Notes: generated by a model from the letters alone, not told the origin. A DNA stretch of 64,000 bases from Salaquimonas sp041736675 (GCA_041736675.1 JBGSTD010000026.1:78181-142180); one strand, 5' to 3'. Counted from the stretch's first letter, positions 1 through 9,144 are shown. Program-made: numbers and translations.

Positions 1-449
1 GGCGGCTGGATGCTTTCAAGATAGTTTTTCGCTTCACGGATGATATGACGGGCAACAAATTCCGGCGTATCCTCGAACATGTGAATAAAGCCGTGCAATT
101 CACGAAGAATGTCATTGGGCAAATGGCGGCTGGTTTTGGTTTCACCATAAACATAAATAGGCACGTCGGCATTTTTCCAGCGGACCTCCTCAATGAAACT
201 ACGCAGGTTCACCACCGCCGGATCAATATCCGGACCGGGGCTGAATTCCTCATCATCAATAGACAGTACAAACGCACTCGCGCGGGATTGTTGCTGGGCA
301 AATTGCGACAGATCGCCGTAGCTAGTCACGCCCATGACTTCAAAGCCCTCGCTTTCAATGGCCTGCGCCATGGCACGTATACCCGAACCCGATGAATTTT
401 CTGATCGGAAGTCTTCGTCGATAATGACGACTGGGAAGCGAAACTTCAT
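1..449 (-). CDS. Orn/Lys/Arg decarboxylase, N-terminal part (cut by window edge)
   Basis: The 149 visible codons read from an ATG at 449 towards the left edge; the C-terminal part lies outside the window. The protein begins MKFRFPVVIIDEDF and continues with an acidic receiver-like fold (SIDDEEF, YGETKTSRHLP). This matches the N-terminal wing domain of bacterial fold-I PLP-dependent ornithine/lysine/arginine decarboxylases, which make polyamines or agmatine in the cytoplasm. The PLP-binding catalytic domain is not in view, so the substrate cannot be decided. It is transcribed leftwards, as is ispA upstream, with 168 bp between them that hold nothing recognisable. Confidence 0.8.
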   Translation of the reverse strand, partial: MKFRFPVVIIDEDFRSENSSGSGIRAMAQAIESEGFEVMGVTSYGDLSQFAQQQSRASAFVLSIDDEEFSPGPDIDPAVVNLRSFIEEVRWKNADVPIYVYGETKTSRHLPNDILRELHGFIHMFEDTPEFVARHIIREAKNYLESIQP

Positions 450-617
450 TTGAGGTTCCTAATTGGAAGAAAGGGTTGGGAGGAATGCGTTCACCGGCTG
501 AAAAGTTCAACAAGTCAAACCGTAATATCATCAATTATACAGGTACTCATCCACCTCTGTCTACTATTGCTTGGACCTGTTTCCAATGGGGCAAGACCGT
601 CGGGCTTAGATCTTCGT

Positions 618-1520
618 TCAGTTTGTACGCTCGACAACATAGCGGGCGCATTCCTTGAGAATTCCTGCCCGCTCGCCAAATGGATCAAGGTCGCGGCACG
701 CATCTTCAACCAGCGATCTCGCCTTTTCCTGCGCTCGTTCAATTCCCCATAGGGTGACCAGTGTTCCCTTTCCCGCGGCAGCATCCTTGGCCACCTTCTT
801 GCCCATCTTCTCTGGGGTCGAGGTGACATCCAGAATGTCGTCCGCAAGTTGAAATGCCTGACCAATTCTGATGCCGAAATTGCGCAGGCGCTCGCGGTCC
901 TGAATGGAAGCCTTGCCCAGAATTGCTCCGGCTTCGCATGCATACCGCAACAGCGCACCCGTTTTCATGGATTGCAGCAACAAGATACCTGCTTCATCGG
1001 GTGCATTGGTTTCCGCTTCAAGATCAAGCATCTGGCCTCCTGCCATGCCGCCCATGCCCGCAGCCTTCGCCAATTGCAGAACGAGCTCCGAGCGCACCGA
1101 AGCATCACGGTGAACAGCCTCATCCGCCAACAGGTCAAAAGCGAAAGTCAGCAGGCTGTCACCGGCCAGAATTGCGGTAGCCTCATCAAATGCCTTGTGC
1201 ACGGTCGGCTGGCCACGCCGCAGATCATCATCGTCCATGGCGGGGAGGTCGTCATGGACGAGGGAATAACAATGAACACATTCAAGTGCGAGGGCCGTGC
1301 GCATCGCATCAGTTTCACCCACCCCGAAAAGCGCGGCGGTTTCAATGACCAGGAACGGGCGAAGCCGCTTTCCTCCGTTGAGGACACCATGGCGCATGGC
1401 AGCCAAAAGCCGTTGGGGCCTTGATATTTCGCCGATCAGCAATGCATCGCCAAGACAGTTGGACAACTCCCCGGTAATTCGTATTGCCATCTCGCCGAGA
1501 CGATTTTCAAACAGGTTCAT
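618..1520 (-). CDS. ispA: Farnesyl/geranylgeranyl diphosphate synthase (polyprenyl synthetase)
   Basis: Short-chain trans-prenyl transferase that condenses IPP with DMAPP/GPP to give the C15 (or C20) precursor for quinone side chains, hopanoids and undecaprenyl phosphate. At 300 residues it has the usual IspA length. The first aspartate-rich motif with the bacterial two-residue insertion, DDLPAMDDDD, lies near residues 90-99, and the second, DDILD, near 227-231. GGKRLRP near 49-55 is the IPP-binding motif. The ATG is preceded by AGAGGA at good spacing. The product chain length (FPP versus GGPP) cannot be fixed from sequence. The divergent neighbour is mtgA. Confidence 0.93.
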   Translation of the reverse strand: MNLFENRLGEMAIRITGELSNCLGDALLIGEISRPQRLLAAMRHGVLNGGKRLRPFLVIETAALFGVGETDAMRTALALECVHCYSLVHDDLPAMDDDDLRRGQPTVHKAFDEATAILAGDSLLTFAFDLLADEAVHRDASVRSELVLQLAKAAGMGGMAGGQMLDLEAETNAPDEAGILLLQSMKTGALLRYACEAGAILGKASIQDRERLRNFGIRIGQAFQLADDILDVTSTPEKMGKKVAKDAAAGKGTLVTLWGIERAQEKARSLVEDACRDLDPFGERAGILKECARYVVERTN

Positions 1521-1681
1521 CTTTTCCTCTCAAATTGTCCGGGTGACTTGGCAATTCCGGCTCAATTGGTCAAGAACGTTGATTGCATGCCAATACGATT
1601 TGTCAAACTCTTTGGCTGTGGTAATGCTGAAATCGCGATGGGGCATACTTCAACTAATGACCAACAGGCGACCGAAATTGC

Positions 1682-2443
1682 ATGGCCGGGGTAACCAAGA
1701 CAAAATCCGGAAAGAAAAAAACGAAGGCTGCGCCGCCGTCGCCGGTTGCCAATCTTTTGCCCAAGGCTCGTTTTGCAACCTTTCGGCGTAGGGCGGTAAA
1801 AGTGCTTTGCATTATTGCCCTTTTTCCGGTTTTCCTGACATTATTGTATACAATTCCAGGTACGAGGCCCGTCTCGACCATCATGTTGGGACGAATGGTA
1901 ACGGGACAACCCGTAGATCGCCAGTGGGTCGGGATCGAAAGCATTGCCGATGTTCTGCCCCAATCGGTTATTATGTCGGAGGATGGTCAGTTTTGCTCTC
2001 ATTCAGGCGTTGACTGGAGAGAACTCAATGGCGTGATTGATGATGCACTTGAGGGAGAAAAAACCCGGGGTGCCAGCACTCTGCCTATGCAGACCGTCAA
2101 GAACCTTTATTTCTGGCCCCAACGCTCATTCATCCGCAAAATAATTGAAATCCCCTATGCCCTCATCGCGGATCTGATCTGGTCCAAACGGCGAATGATG
2201 GAAATCTATCTCAACATTGCCGAATGGGACGAAGGTGTTTTTGGAATTGAAGCGGCAAGCCGGCATTATTTCAAGAAACCCGCATCCAAATTATCAGCGC
2301 GCCAGGCAGCACTGTTGACCGTCGCCCTGCCAAATCCGAAAGGCCGTAATCCAGCCAAGCCGACACAATCACTTTCACGCCTCGCAAAACTGGTGGAAAG
2401 GCGAGCTTCCCAGTCCGGCGCTTATGTCAAATGCCTGAAATGA
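1682..2443 (+). CDS. mtgA: Monofunctional biosynthetic peptidoglycan transglycosylase (GT51)
   Basis: Polymerises lipid II into glycan strands at the periplasmic face of the inner membrane, without a transpeptidase domain. A basic N-terminus is followed by one membrane segment at about residues 38-58. GT51 motif 1 (SEDGQFCSHSGVDW) carries the catalytic glutamate near residue 100. The motif normally read GGSTITQQ is here RGASTLPMQTVKNL. Later motifs RKIIEIPYA and EIYLNIAEW are clear. The length of 253 residues fits the MtgA family (about 230-250). No strong ribosome binding site precedes the ATG at 1682. Divergent from ispA, and followed by rpmF after 261 bp. Confidence 0.93.
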   Translation: MAGVTKTKSGKKKTKAAPPSPVANLLPKARFATFRRRAVKVLCIIALFPVFLTLLYTIPGTRPVSTIMLGRMVTGQPVDRQWVGIESIADVLPQSVIMSEDGQFCSHSGVDWRELNGVIDDALEGEKTRGASTLPMQTVKNLYFWPQRSFIRKIIEIPYALIADLIWSKRRMMEIYLNIAEWDEGVFGIEAASRHYFKKPASKLSARQAALLTVALPNPKGRNPAKPTQSLSRLAKLVERRASQSGAYVKCLK

Positions 2444-2704
2444 CACGCGTGATATTGCCGGCTTGAAAGAAAAACAGGGTTTAGGGCATCATTTCGGGTA
2501 AAACATGCGAAAATTGATGATAAATGACCGCTCCTGCGACTTTTGGAAACAAGAACTCAAAAAGTTGCATTCTCCCCCTAGTCAAAACCACGATCAGACT
2601 GTATAAGCCGCTCCCAGAGAACAATTTTCAGGGCTCCCCCGGGCAATCCTTTCGGACTGAACGGACTTGGCGGGCCCTTTTTTCCGTTATGATGGAGCAG
2701 AACA

Positions 2705-2890
2705 ATGGCTGTACCCAAGAGTAAGATTTCCAAATCCAAACGCGGCATGCGCCGTTCAGCAGATGCTTTGAAAAAGCCTTCCTATGTTGAAGACAAGGAT
2801 TCAGGCGAATTGCGCCGTCCGCACCACATCGACCTGAAATCAGGAATGTATCGCGGCAGACAAATTCTTGAGCCAAAAGAATCTGTATAA
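2705..2890 (+). CDS. rpmF: 50S ribosomal protein L32
   Basis: A small basic protein of 61 residues beginning MAVPKSKISKSKRGMRR, which is the diagnostic start of bacterial L32. It binds 23S rRNA in the large subunit. The alphaproteobacterial form lacks the four zinc-binding cysteines seen in some Gram-positive L32 proteins, and none occurs here. GGAG sits 7 nt before the ATG. The gene stands alone between mtgA and a rho-independent terminator. In many alphaproteobacteria rpmF sits beside plsX-fabH; that pair is not present here, while mtgA-rpmF is a common rhizobial pairing. Confidence 0.97.
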   Translation: MAVPKSKISKSKRGMRRSADALKKPSYVEDKDSGELRRPHHIDLKSGMYRGRQILEPKESV

Positions 2891-2913
2891 TTATTACAGG
2901 ATCACAATTAAAT

Positions 2914-2937
2914 GGCCGGTTCTACCGGCCTTTTTTA
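2914..2937 (+). terminator. Rho-independent terminator of rpmF
   Basis: A 7-bp perfect GC-rich stem (GGCCGGT at 2914-2920 with ACCGGCC at 2924-2930) closed by a TCT loop and followed by TTTTTT at 2931-2936. It lies 23 nt after the rpmF stop codon, so it should end the rpmF transcript before the convergent AraC-type gene. Confidence 0.9.
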
Positions 2938-3073
2938 TTGTGTTTATTGTGATCATCTTTCTCGGGTGATCCATGTGGGCTTGGCAGGAGTCCTCACATG
3001 CTTGTCGCCATTCAGGGCACAGAGGCTTTTTGAGTGCAACCCGCCGCCAATGCAGGCAAGATGACCGCAAAGT

Positions 3074-4120
3074 CTATAATTCCAGCATTTCATTGTTTTT
3101 TTGCAGTTCAATCCGGTATTCGCTTGGTGACATGCCGGTCCAGCGGTTGAATGCCAGAGTAAAGGCCGGCGTCGCCGAATATCCCAGAAACCCTGCAATG
3201 GTTTTTATCTGCATGGCAGGTTGCCTCAGCATTTGCAAAGCCCGTTTTCGTCGAACCTGGTCAAGAACCTGTGAAAAGCTTGTTCCTTCACCCTCCAGCA
3301 TGCGCTGCATCTTTTGGGGGCTAAGAGACAATGCTTCTGCCACCGAATCCAGATTGCACCTGTCGCTTCCCATGATGCTTACCAACATCAGCTCGACTGT
3401 TGCTTTGACTGACATATCGAAGTCCGGTTGGTTGCGCATACGGTAACGCATATACATTCCGACAACCGGCTTCAAAAAGAACCCCGCTCCGCCCAATCTC
3501 ACATTCAGCAATTCCTGATCAAACACAAACTCATCATACTCACATCCGAACTCCACCTCCCCTCCGAAAATTTCCCGGTGCAATGAGTCGTCACACGGCT
3601 GCTCATGTTGAAACCTGGTAATCCTCGGATTGGCTTCGGGTATATTCAGAACCTGACGCGCCAGCATTCTGAAGCTCGCCATCTGCATTTCAATCAACTG
3701 CCGAGAAGCGATCATGTATGCATGGGTGTGAACCCTGATTATCCCTTCCTTTTTTTCAGGCCTTTCGATCAACTCGATTATTTGTCCGTTGGTGTGATAG
3801 GTTTGATATCTGAGCAGCGCCCTGATCCAGCCCCTGGCATTTTTTTCAAAGAAACCAAGATAGGCAACCGGACCGAAATTGGCAAAATCAGGAGCAAGCG
3901 TTCTCGCGAATTTCAGACCGAAATTGGGTTCATTCAATGTGCGTGATGCAAGGTCCAGAAACATCACCCCCTTGTTATACGAATAATACCCATCGTCCTG
4001 GTGAAGAAGGCCAGGATCAAGCCCGACTTCTTCCAGTAACGGCAGGATATCACCGCCATGATTTTTGATGAAATCCGCGTAGCCGATGAGACCAGTGGAA
4101 CGGGTGTAATAATCCTTCAC
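3074..4120 (-). CDS. AraC-family transcriptional regulator (Arabinose_bd/OruR-like)
   Basis: A 348-residue cytoplasmic DNA-binding regulator. The N-terminal ~200 residues resemble the arabinose-binding-like sensor domain of the OruR/ArgR subgroup (start STGLIGYADFIKNHGGD). The C-terminal 100 residues are an AraC HTH pair: first helix-turn-helix around NLDSVAEALSLSPQKMQRML, then the signature IAGFLGYSATPAFTLAFNRW followed by TGMSPSEYR. The effector is unknown; no metabolic gene is adjacent, so the target cannot be inferred. It is divergent from the IHF-alpha/HU gene across an AT-rich gap of 257 bp. Confidence 0.88.
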   Translation of the reverse strand: MKDYYTRSTGLIGYADFIKNHGGDILPLLEEVGLDPGLLHQDDGYYSYNKGVMFLDLASRTLNEPNFGLKFARTLAPDFANFGPVAYLGFFEKNARGWIRALLRYQTYHTNGQIIELIERPEKKEGIIRVHTHAYMIASRQLIEMQMASFRMLARQVLNIPEANPRITRFQHEQPCDDSLHREIFGGEVEFGCEYDEFVFDQELLNVRLGGAGFFLKPVVGMYMRYRMRNQPDFDMSVKATVELMLVSIMGSDRCNLDSVAEALSLSPQKMQRMLEGEGTSFSQVLDQVRRKRALQMLRQPAMQIKTIAGFLGYSATPAFTLAFNRWTGMSPSEYRIELQKNNEMLEL

Positions 4121-4377
4121 GAATTCCTCCGCGGAAAAATCGGCTCCTCCAACGGAAAAGCCAGAGGATCAGAGCAAAATGTCTTCTATTAGTAACGAAT
4201 ATGGAACGCAATATGTCTATTTTTTATTTATACAATAAACAGTATTTATTTTAGTCAATATCAGCCTAAATACCTGAATTACTTGAATTTTAAAAAGGTT
4301 GCTTAGGCTGGAAATTTTAGTATAAGGAGGGGAACTTACGAACGGGAAGTAACCTATCAGGGGCGATTTGATAGTAA

Positions 4378-4677
4378 ATGGGCGAGAAAACAACAACCAG
4401 AGCAGATCTGGCAGATACAATACATTTAAAAATAGGACTGTCGAGAACTGAGTCATCCAACCTGGTTGACGAAGTACTCGAAACGATTGCGAAGGCTTTG
4501 ATCAAGGGCGAGAATGTCAAGCTTTCAGGATTTGGCACTTTCAAACTTCATCAGAAAAATGCGCGCGTTGGCCGTAATCCAAAGACAAAGGAGCAGGCCG
4601 TTATCAGTGCACGCCGTGTGATAACATTCAATCCGTCGGCAATACTGAAAGAGCACGTGGCTGCCAACGGCAATTAA
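4378..4677 (+). CDS. ihfA: Integration host factor alpha / HU-family nucleoid protein
   Basis: A 99-residue DNA-bending protein of the HU/IHF family. The start MGEKTTTRADLAD and the core VKLSGFGTFKLHQKNARVGR, then NPKT and ARRVITFNP, place it closest to IHF-alpha. In-frame stop codons TAG and TAA lie directly before the ATG, so the start is fixed. The best Shine-Dalgarno-like sequence, TAAGGAGGGG at 4323-4332, is 45 nt upstream and not placed for this ATG; no start codon follows it. In many alphaproteobacteria ihfA sits with fabH and a MerR gene; here it is alone beside an AraC regulator, so this could be a second, diverged copy. Confidence 0.8.
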   Translation: MGEKTTTRADLADTIHLKIGLSRTESSNLVDEVLETIAKALIKGENVKLSGFGTFKLHQKNARVGRNPKTKEQAVISARRVITFNPSAILKEHVAANGN

Positions 4678-4714
4678 GAAAGCCGCGTCAGAAAGCCTGA
4701 GTTAACGGCTACCA

Positions 4715-7700
4715 TCAAAAGACTTGCAACGGAAAGCCTGAACCGTCATCTCCGTGATCTTCCGGAGCGCCGGTTTGGGCTTCCCCTTTTGATGCGCGTC
4801 CTGTCGCGGAAAGCCGTCTGATTTCCAGTTCACGGTCAGCAACCCGTTGGCCGGCATCCTGCAGATATCCCGCAACCGTCCGCAGCAGGCTGGTGGCAAC
4901 GCCCGCATCATTTTCAATCACATCAGTCAAGACCTGCTTGTCAATACGCAAGGCAACAATATCGGTCTTGGCAACCAGATCGAGGGTACGGCCCTTTTTC
5001 ATGATCACCGCGAGATCGCCAACCAGAATGCCCGGCTTCACCTCTCCAATAACTTCGTGGTGTCCATCAGGCGTTGGCCAAAGCAGCTCACCAATACCCG
5101 AGGTGAAGATATAAGCACCATCGGCCGCATCTCCCTTGCGGAAGAAATATTTGCCGGCCGGCATCTCGATCCAGCGCGCACCAAAGGCAAGCAGCCGGAT
5201 CTGTGACCTGTCGACCTTTGACAGCAACTCCACTTGCGAGAGAATTCTCACCTTCCGTCCCAGATCATTCTCGGATGATCCGTCTTCTTCGGGAAATTCC
5301 GTTTCCGGGCCTAGTTCGCTGCCCATTTCAAGCAGCCTGCTGTTTCTGATTTCATAGCGCTTGTCATAGGGTTGAAACACATTGAACTCGCTATCAAGCT
5401 CAATCACTGTAGCCTGCGGCAACAGACGTCTTATGTTTGAGTAATATTTTGAGCGTACTTCCGGCGGAGCAGACGAAAACGGCTTATCGAGAACAAGTAT
5501 TTTGGGGCGCTTGATCACAGCCCTGGCAAATGCAACTGCCTCTTTGGTCATTTTGTCCAGTTCTGAACCTGCATGATCTGCTTGAACATCACCGATCAGC
5601 AAAAGCACATCTTTGGCGATACCTGCTGCCTCGAGCTCCTCGACAACAATCCTTGACACCAACTCGCCATCTGCCCCTTGGCGTATTTTGCCAAACAGAA
5701 TGTTCTCGATGACGCTAAGAGTCGGAATATAACTTTTTTCATCAATCGAAAAATAATACTCTTGGAATTTTTCATACAGCGTGGCGGACGCATTTCTTCT
5801 TGCACTCAAAATATGCCCTCGCAAGGCATCAGGAAAACCTTCTCCCAACTCTTCGGCTGTCAGATTGAGCGGCAAGGCAAGCACCAGCCCCAGATCATCC
5901 CCGCTTATTTCCTCACCCCGTTTCCTGTTTTGATAAATCCGCTGAAGCTCCTTGAAGGATTCTGCCGAAACGTTTTCCAGCCGCTGGAACATCGGGTGGT
6001 CGCTACCGATGGAACTGAAGGTTTCAACAAGGACATCCAGCATGTCGAACGACCATTTCTGGTGAAACTCGGCAACGCCCATTTCCTGCACCGCCGACCA
6101 GACTTGCGGATCTATTTTCCCGTCAACCAGTTTTGCAGCGCTGCTTCTGATCCCGAATATAACATTCTCGATCACTGTCAGTGCCGGGTTGTATTTTTCA
6201 TAGTCAAAACGGTAAATGCTGCTTTCAAGTTTTTCGTCTTTCAGCCGTTGGTGAACCCTTTCGCGAAGCTGAACCATTGTCCGCGCTAGATCGCCATACT
6301 TCTCAAGATCAAGTTGGGATGCCAGGCTTTGGCGCAGAAAGTAGGTTTCAAGCCCGATTTCACGTATGATGCTTGCCCACCATGCCCTTAAATCGTCATG
6401 ATCCTCAAAACCGCATGTTTCAATGTCAAGCCAAGAATAGTCGATGATTTCCGCACTATTACCCGTCAGCATTGCTTCACGCATTTCCTGAAGCTGCTTT
6501 TCATTCAGTTGTTCTGATGCTGGGGGTTTTCGCCACATCGATATCTGCGTATTATGTTCAATGCTGCCGCCGAACAGTCCGGGCTCGGATGTCAGAACAC
6601 CAATCTGGCGTGCAATCACATCCTGATGAACACTTGCCAGATCCACCCCGTCAATGCTGATACTGCCGGACGTGAGTAAAATTGAGCGGGACAATGCGCG
6701 CACCATCGCCTGCCGCTCGTTGAAACTGTCGGATTGGATGGCAATATAACTTCCGGCAGGAAAACATGCCGACATTGATGCAATTATGGGCGAACCATAT
6801 TGATCTGCCACCGTTGCCGATTTCAATTCCAATGTACCGCGCCAGTCCGGCTGTTCCGCAACACGGCCAAAAAACAATTCCTCATCAATCATTCCGGGTG
6901 GATCAAACCGGTCGATAATCGTGCGGTAGCGAAGATTGGTTTCCTGTATCTGACTGTAGTAGGCAAGCAGCTCGCGCCACGGGCCGAGCAGATCCTTGTA
7001 GGATGACAATGCAGCCGCCAATGCACCAATTGTCAGCTGTCCGTTGATGACAAGATATCCACCAACCAGCAGCAGGTAAAACGGTGTCAGCTGGTTGAGC
7101 GTGTTGTTGACAAACTTCATGAAAAATTTGCGCTGGTAAACTTCAAACCGCAATTCGAACATCAGGGCAAAACGCCTTGCGAAGCTTGCCAATGTGTACA
7201 TTATTCCGCCATTGTTGCGGATATCTTCTGCACCCTTGACGGTATCACCAAGATACTCAGAAAACTTTCGCACCTCCAAAATGCGCTCGCGGTTCAAGGC
7301 GTTTACCCGCTTTTGCATCCTTGGCACGATGTAGGCCTGAACCGGGATCATGGCGACCGCGGCAAGGCCAAGCCAGATATTTTGTACAAAAAGAAATACC
7401 AGGATGGTTGCCATCTGCCCGGCTGCAAAAACCGGAGTGGCAAACGCCTCGCCCATCATGCTTCCAACAGCCTCGGATTCTGCTGTCAGCATCGACATCA
7501 ACGAACCTTGCGAGGTTTGCTTGAAATACGGCAACGGAAAGCGGATAATCCGGCGGACCAACTCAAAACGAAACCGTCGCAACATCCGTTCGCCGACAAT
7601 CCCCTTGTAGGTGTTGGTTTTCATTTTGAGGAGGCCTGAAGCCAGAACCATGAAAAGATAAGCAAACGACAATCCAACCAGATAACTGATCTGGTCGAAC

Positions 7701-7876
7701 TCGTAGCCCAATACAGTCACGGGAAAAGCCTTGCCGCCAATTGCATCGTTGATGATCTGCTTGGGCAATTCGAGGGTCAGATAGAGAAAGGGAAAAAATG
7801 CGGCCGTCAAAATCAGAATGATGATTTGTGCACGCGCACTGTGCATCCACACATATTGAAGAAAATTCCTGGCCAT
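4715..7876 (-). CDS. ABC-exporter-like protein with degenerate ATPase and C-terminal cyclic-nucleotide-binding domain
   Basis: 1053 residues from the ATG at 7876 (a GTG 15 nt upstream is the alternative). Residues ~15-330 form a type-I ABC exporter membrane domain of about six helices (TSQGSLMSMLTAESEAV). The nucleotide-binding region from ~360 is strongly altered. Where Walker A should be it reads AIQSDSFNERQAMVRAL, with no GxxGxGK. The signature position reads GSELDKM rather than LSGGQ. Walker B ILVLDKPFSS has lysine in place of the catalytic glutamate. About 350 extra residues with two internal 'IEN' segments separate the pseudo Q-loop from the signature. Residues ~900-1025 form a Crp-like domain (GDLAVIMKKGRTLDL resembles the phosphate-binding cassette). 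ATP hydrolysis by this chain alone looks unlikely. The substrate is unknown. Confidence 0.82.
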   Translation of the reverse strand: MARNFLQYVWMHSARAQIIILILTAAFFPFLYLTLELPKQIINDAIGGKAFPVTVLGYEFDQISYLVGLSFAYLFMVLASGLLKMKTNTYKGIVGERMLRRFRFELVRRIIRFPLPYFKQTSQGSLMSMLTAESEAVGSMMGEAFATPVFAAGQMATILVFLFVQNIWLGLAAVAMIPVQAYIVPRMQKRVNALNRERILEVRKFSEYLGDTVKGAEDIRNNGGIMYTLASFARRFALMFELRFEVYQRKFFMKFVNNTLNQLTPFYLLLVGGYLVINGQLTIGALAAALSSYKDLLGPWRELLAYYSQIQETNLRYRTIIDRFDPPGMIDEELFFGRVAEQPDWRGTLELKSATVADQYGSPIIASMSACFPAGSYIAIQSDSFNERQAMVRALSRSILLTSGSISIDGVDLASVHQDVIARQIGVLTSEPGLFGGSIEHNTQISMWRKPPASEQLNEKQLQEMREAMLTGNSAEIIDYSWLDIETCGFEDHDDLRAWWASIIREIGLETYFLRQSLASQLDLEKYGDLARTMVQLRERVHQRLKDEKLESSIYRFDYEKYNPALTVIENVIFGIRSSAAKLVDGKIDPQVWSAVQEMGVAEFHQKWSFDMLDVLVETFSSIGSDHPMFQRLENVSAESFKELQRIYQNRKRGEEISGDDLGLVLALPLNLTAEELGEGFPDALRGHILSARRNASATLYEKFQEYYFSIDEKSYIPTLSVIENILFGKIRQGADGELVSRIVVEELEAAGIAKDVLLLIGDVQADHAGSELDKMTKEAVAFARAVIKRPKILVLDKPFSSAPPEVRSKYYSNIRRLLPQATVIELDSEFNVFQPYDKRYEIRNSRLLEMGSELGPETEFPEEDGSSENDLGRKVRILSQVELLSKVDRSQIRLLAFGARWIEMPAGKYFFRKGDAADGAYIFTSGIGELLWPTPDGHHEVIGEVKPGILVGDLAVIMKKGRTLDLVAKTDIVALRIDKQVLTDVIENDAGVATSLLRTVAGYLQDAGQRVADRELEIRRLSATGRASKGEAQTGAPEDHGDDGSGFPLQVF

Positions 7877-8267
7877 TTTCCCGCCATCCACTTGAACAAT
7901 GTCCGCGACGTTGCAATCTTTTCGTATTGCATGTCAAAGATTTGATGGCCCCTGATCAGGAACCGGATAGCATCAACAATCATCGCCCTGATCTGCAGAT
8001 ACCATACCTCATTGAAATGATTTGGAAAGCGGTTTCAGCAACTTGCCGGATACACTCCGGATATGTATTTAAAGGTATCAGGCTGTGTCATGAAACATTT
8101 CCGGCGACCGTGTCAAACCAGTCCATTTTCGCGTTGTGAAAACTTGTAAGGCATCAAGTTGACGAATACCGAACGCTCCCCGCACAGCCAGGTCAAATAA
8201 TTCTTGCCATGATAAGGCTTTAAAGTGCAAAACTGGATTTCAATGCGTTGATAAAAGGATAGCAGGA
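7877..8267. other. Intergenic region, 391 bp
   Basis: This region lies between the divergently transcribed ABC/cyclic-nucleotide gene and the small membrane protein, so it must hold both promoters. I see no convincing ORF and no RNA gene. Two short perfect palindromes occur: CCTGATCAGG near 7950 and ATCTGCAGAT near 7995. A TTGACG at about 8159 could be a -35 element, but no matching -10 was found at normal spacing. Confidence 0.4.
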
Positions 8268-8687
8268 ATGTTGACCAACATACCTTTGATGATTGTTCCA
8301 TTCATCATTTATAACATTTTTGCTCTTGGATGGGGAGCCGCTCCAACTGCAGGTAGCGATATCTGGCAAAGCGTTGTGATGAGTATCAACATGATTTCCG
8401 GTGTACAATGGAAAATGACCGCCGGTGATTTGATGATCACCTTCGGGCTCTTCCTGCTGTTTTTTGAAATCATGAAATCGACCCGCATCGGAGCAACATC
8501 GATCATTGATCACCTGCTCTCAACCTTCGTTTTCATCGCTTTTTTGATCGAGTTCCTGTTGGTACCATCGGCCGCACATGCAGTGTTCTTCATATTGATG
8601 ATTATCACCTTTGTTGATGTCATCGCGGGATTTACAGTTTCGATCCGCTCGGCAACCAGAGACGTTTCGGTCGGTGGCGGATACTGA
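8268..8687 (+). CDS. Small four-helix inner membrane protein, unknown function
   Basis: 139 residues with four hydrophobic segments: about residues 5-25, 52-68, 82-100 and 103-125. The C-terminus (SIRSATRDVSVGGGY) is polar and should face the cytoplasm. No catalytic motif or known domain is recognised. AAAGGA sits 8 nt before the ATG, which supports translation. The neighbours (ABC/cyclic-nucleotide protein on one side, GlcG-like protein on the other) are transcribed in the opposite direction, so it looks monocistronic and context gives no clue to function. Confidence 0.75.
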   Translation: MLTNIPLMIVPFIIYNIFALGWGAAPTAGSDIWQSVVMSINMISGVQWKMTAGDLMITFGLFLLFFEIMKSTRIGATSIIDHLLSTFVFIAFLIEFLLVPSAAHAVFFILMIITFVDVIAGFTVSIRSATRDVSVGGGY

Positions 8688-8712
8688 AACCGCCACCTGG
8701 ATCAATCGGGGT

Positions 8713-9144
8713 TCAGCCGATATCGGCGACAAAGCCGCAGGCTTCGATTGCAGCAACAGCGCAGGTTTCATCATTGTCAGACGTATCGCCGGAAATTCCC
8801 ACAGCGCCAACAATATCACCCTTTTTGTCACGGGCCAGAACACCGCCAGCAACAGGAACAACCCCGCCTTCCACAACCGAGGCGAGGCCTGCAAGAAAAT
8901 GCGGCCGGCTTTCCGCCTGGGCGTTCATCCAGCGTGATCCCTTTCCGGTTGCAAGGGCTCCGCGAACCTTTCCGCTTGCAATGGCAAACCGCCCGATTGA
9001 TGCGCCATCCTGCAACTGAAACGCTTTCAAATTGCCGCCCGCATCATAAACACAAATGCCCAATGGGTTCAGTTTCATCGATTCCGCCATGGCAAACGCG
9101 GTCTTGATGATCTTGTTGGCTTTCGCCAGACTAATTGTGGTCAA
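8713..9144 (-). CDS. GlcG/HbpS-family protein (DUF336)
   Basis: About 143 residues from a TTG start at 9144, chosen because GGAG lies 8 nt upstream; longer readings towards 9309 run into sequence unlike the family. The body has the family pattern: ICVYDAGGNLKAFQLQDGA, then SGKVRGALATGKGSR, then VPVAGGVLARDKKGDIVGAV and a final DNDETCAVAAIEACGF. Members include GlcG of glycolate operons and the haem-binding HbpS. No signal peptide is seen, so a cytoplasmic protein is expected. No glycolate or haem genes are nearby, so the ligand is open. Confidence 0.82.
   Translation of the reverse strand: MTTISLAKANKIIKTAFAMAESMKLNPLGICVYDAGGNLKAFQLQDGASIGRFAIASGKVRGALATGKGSRWMNAQAESRPHFLAGLASVVEGGVVPVAGGVLARDKKGDIVGAVGISGDTSDNDETCAVAAIEACGFVADIG

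Noticed and set aside
849..1424. 191-codon open frame on the plus strand
   Set aside because: Antisense shadow of ispA; no family resemblance.
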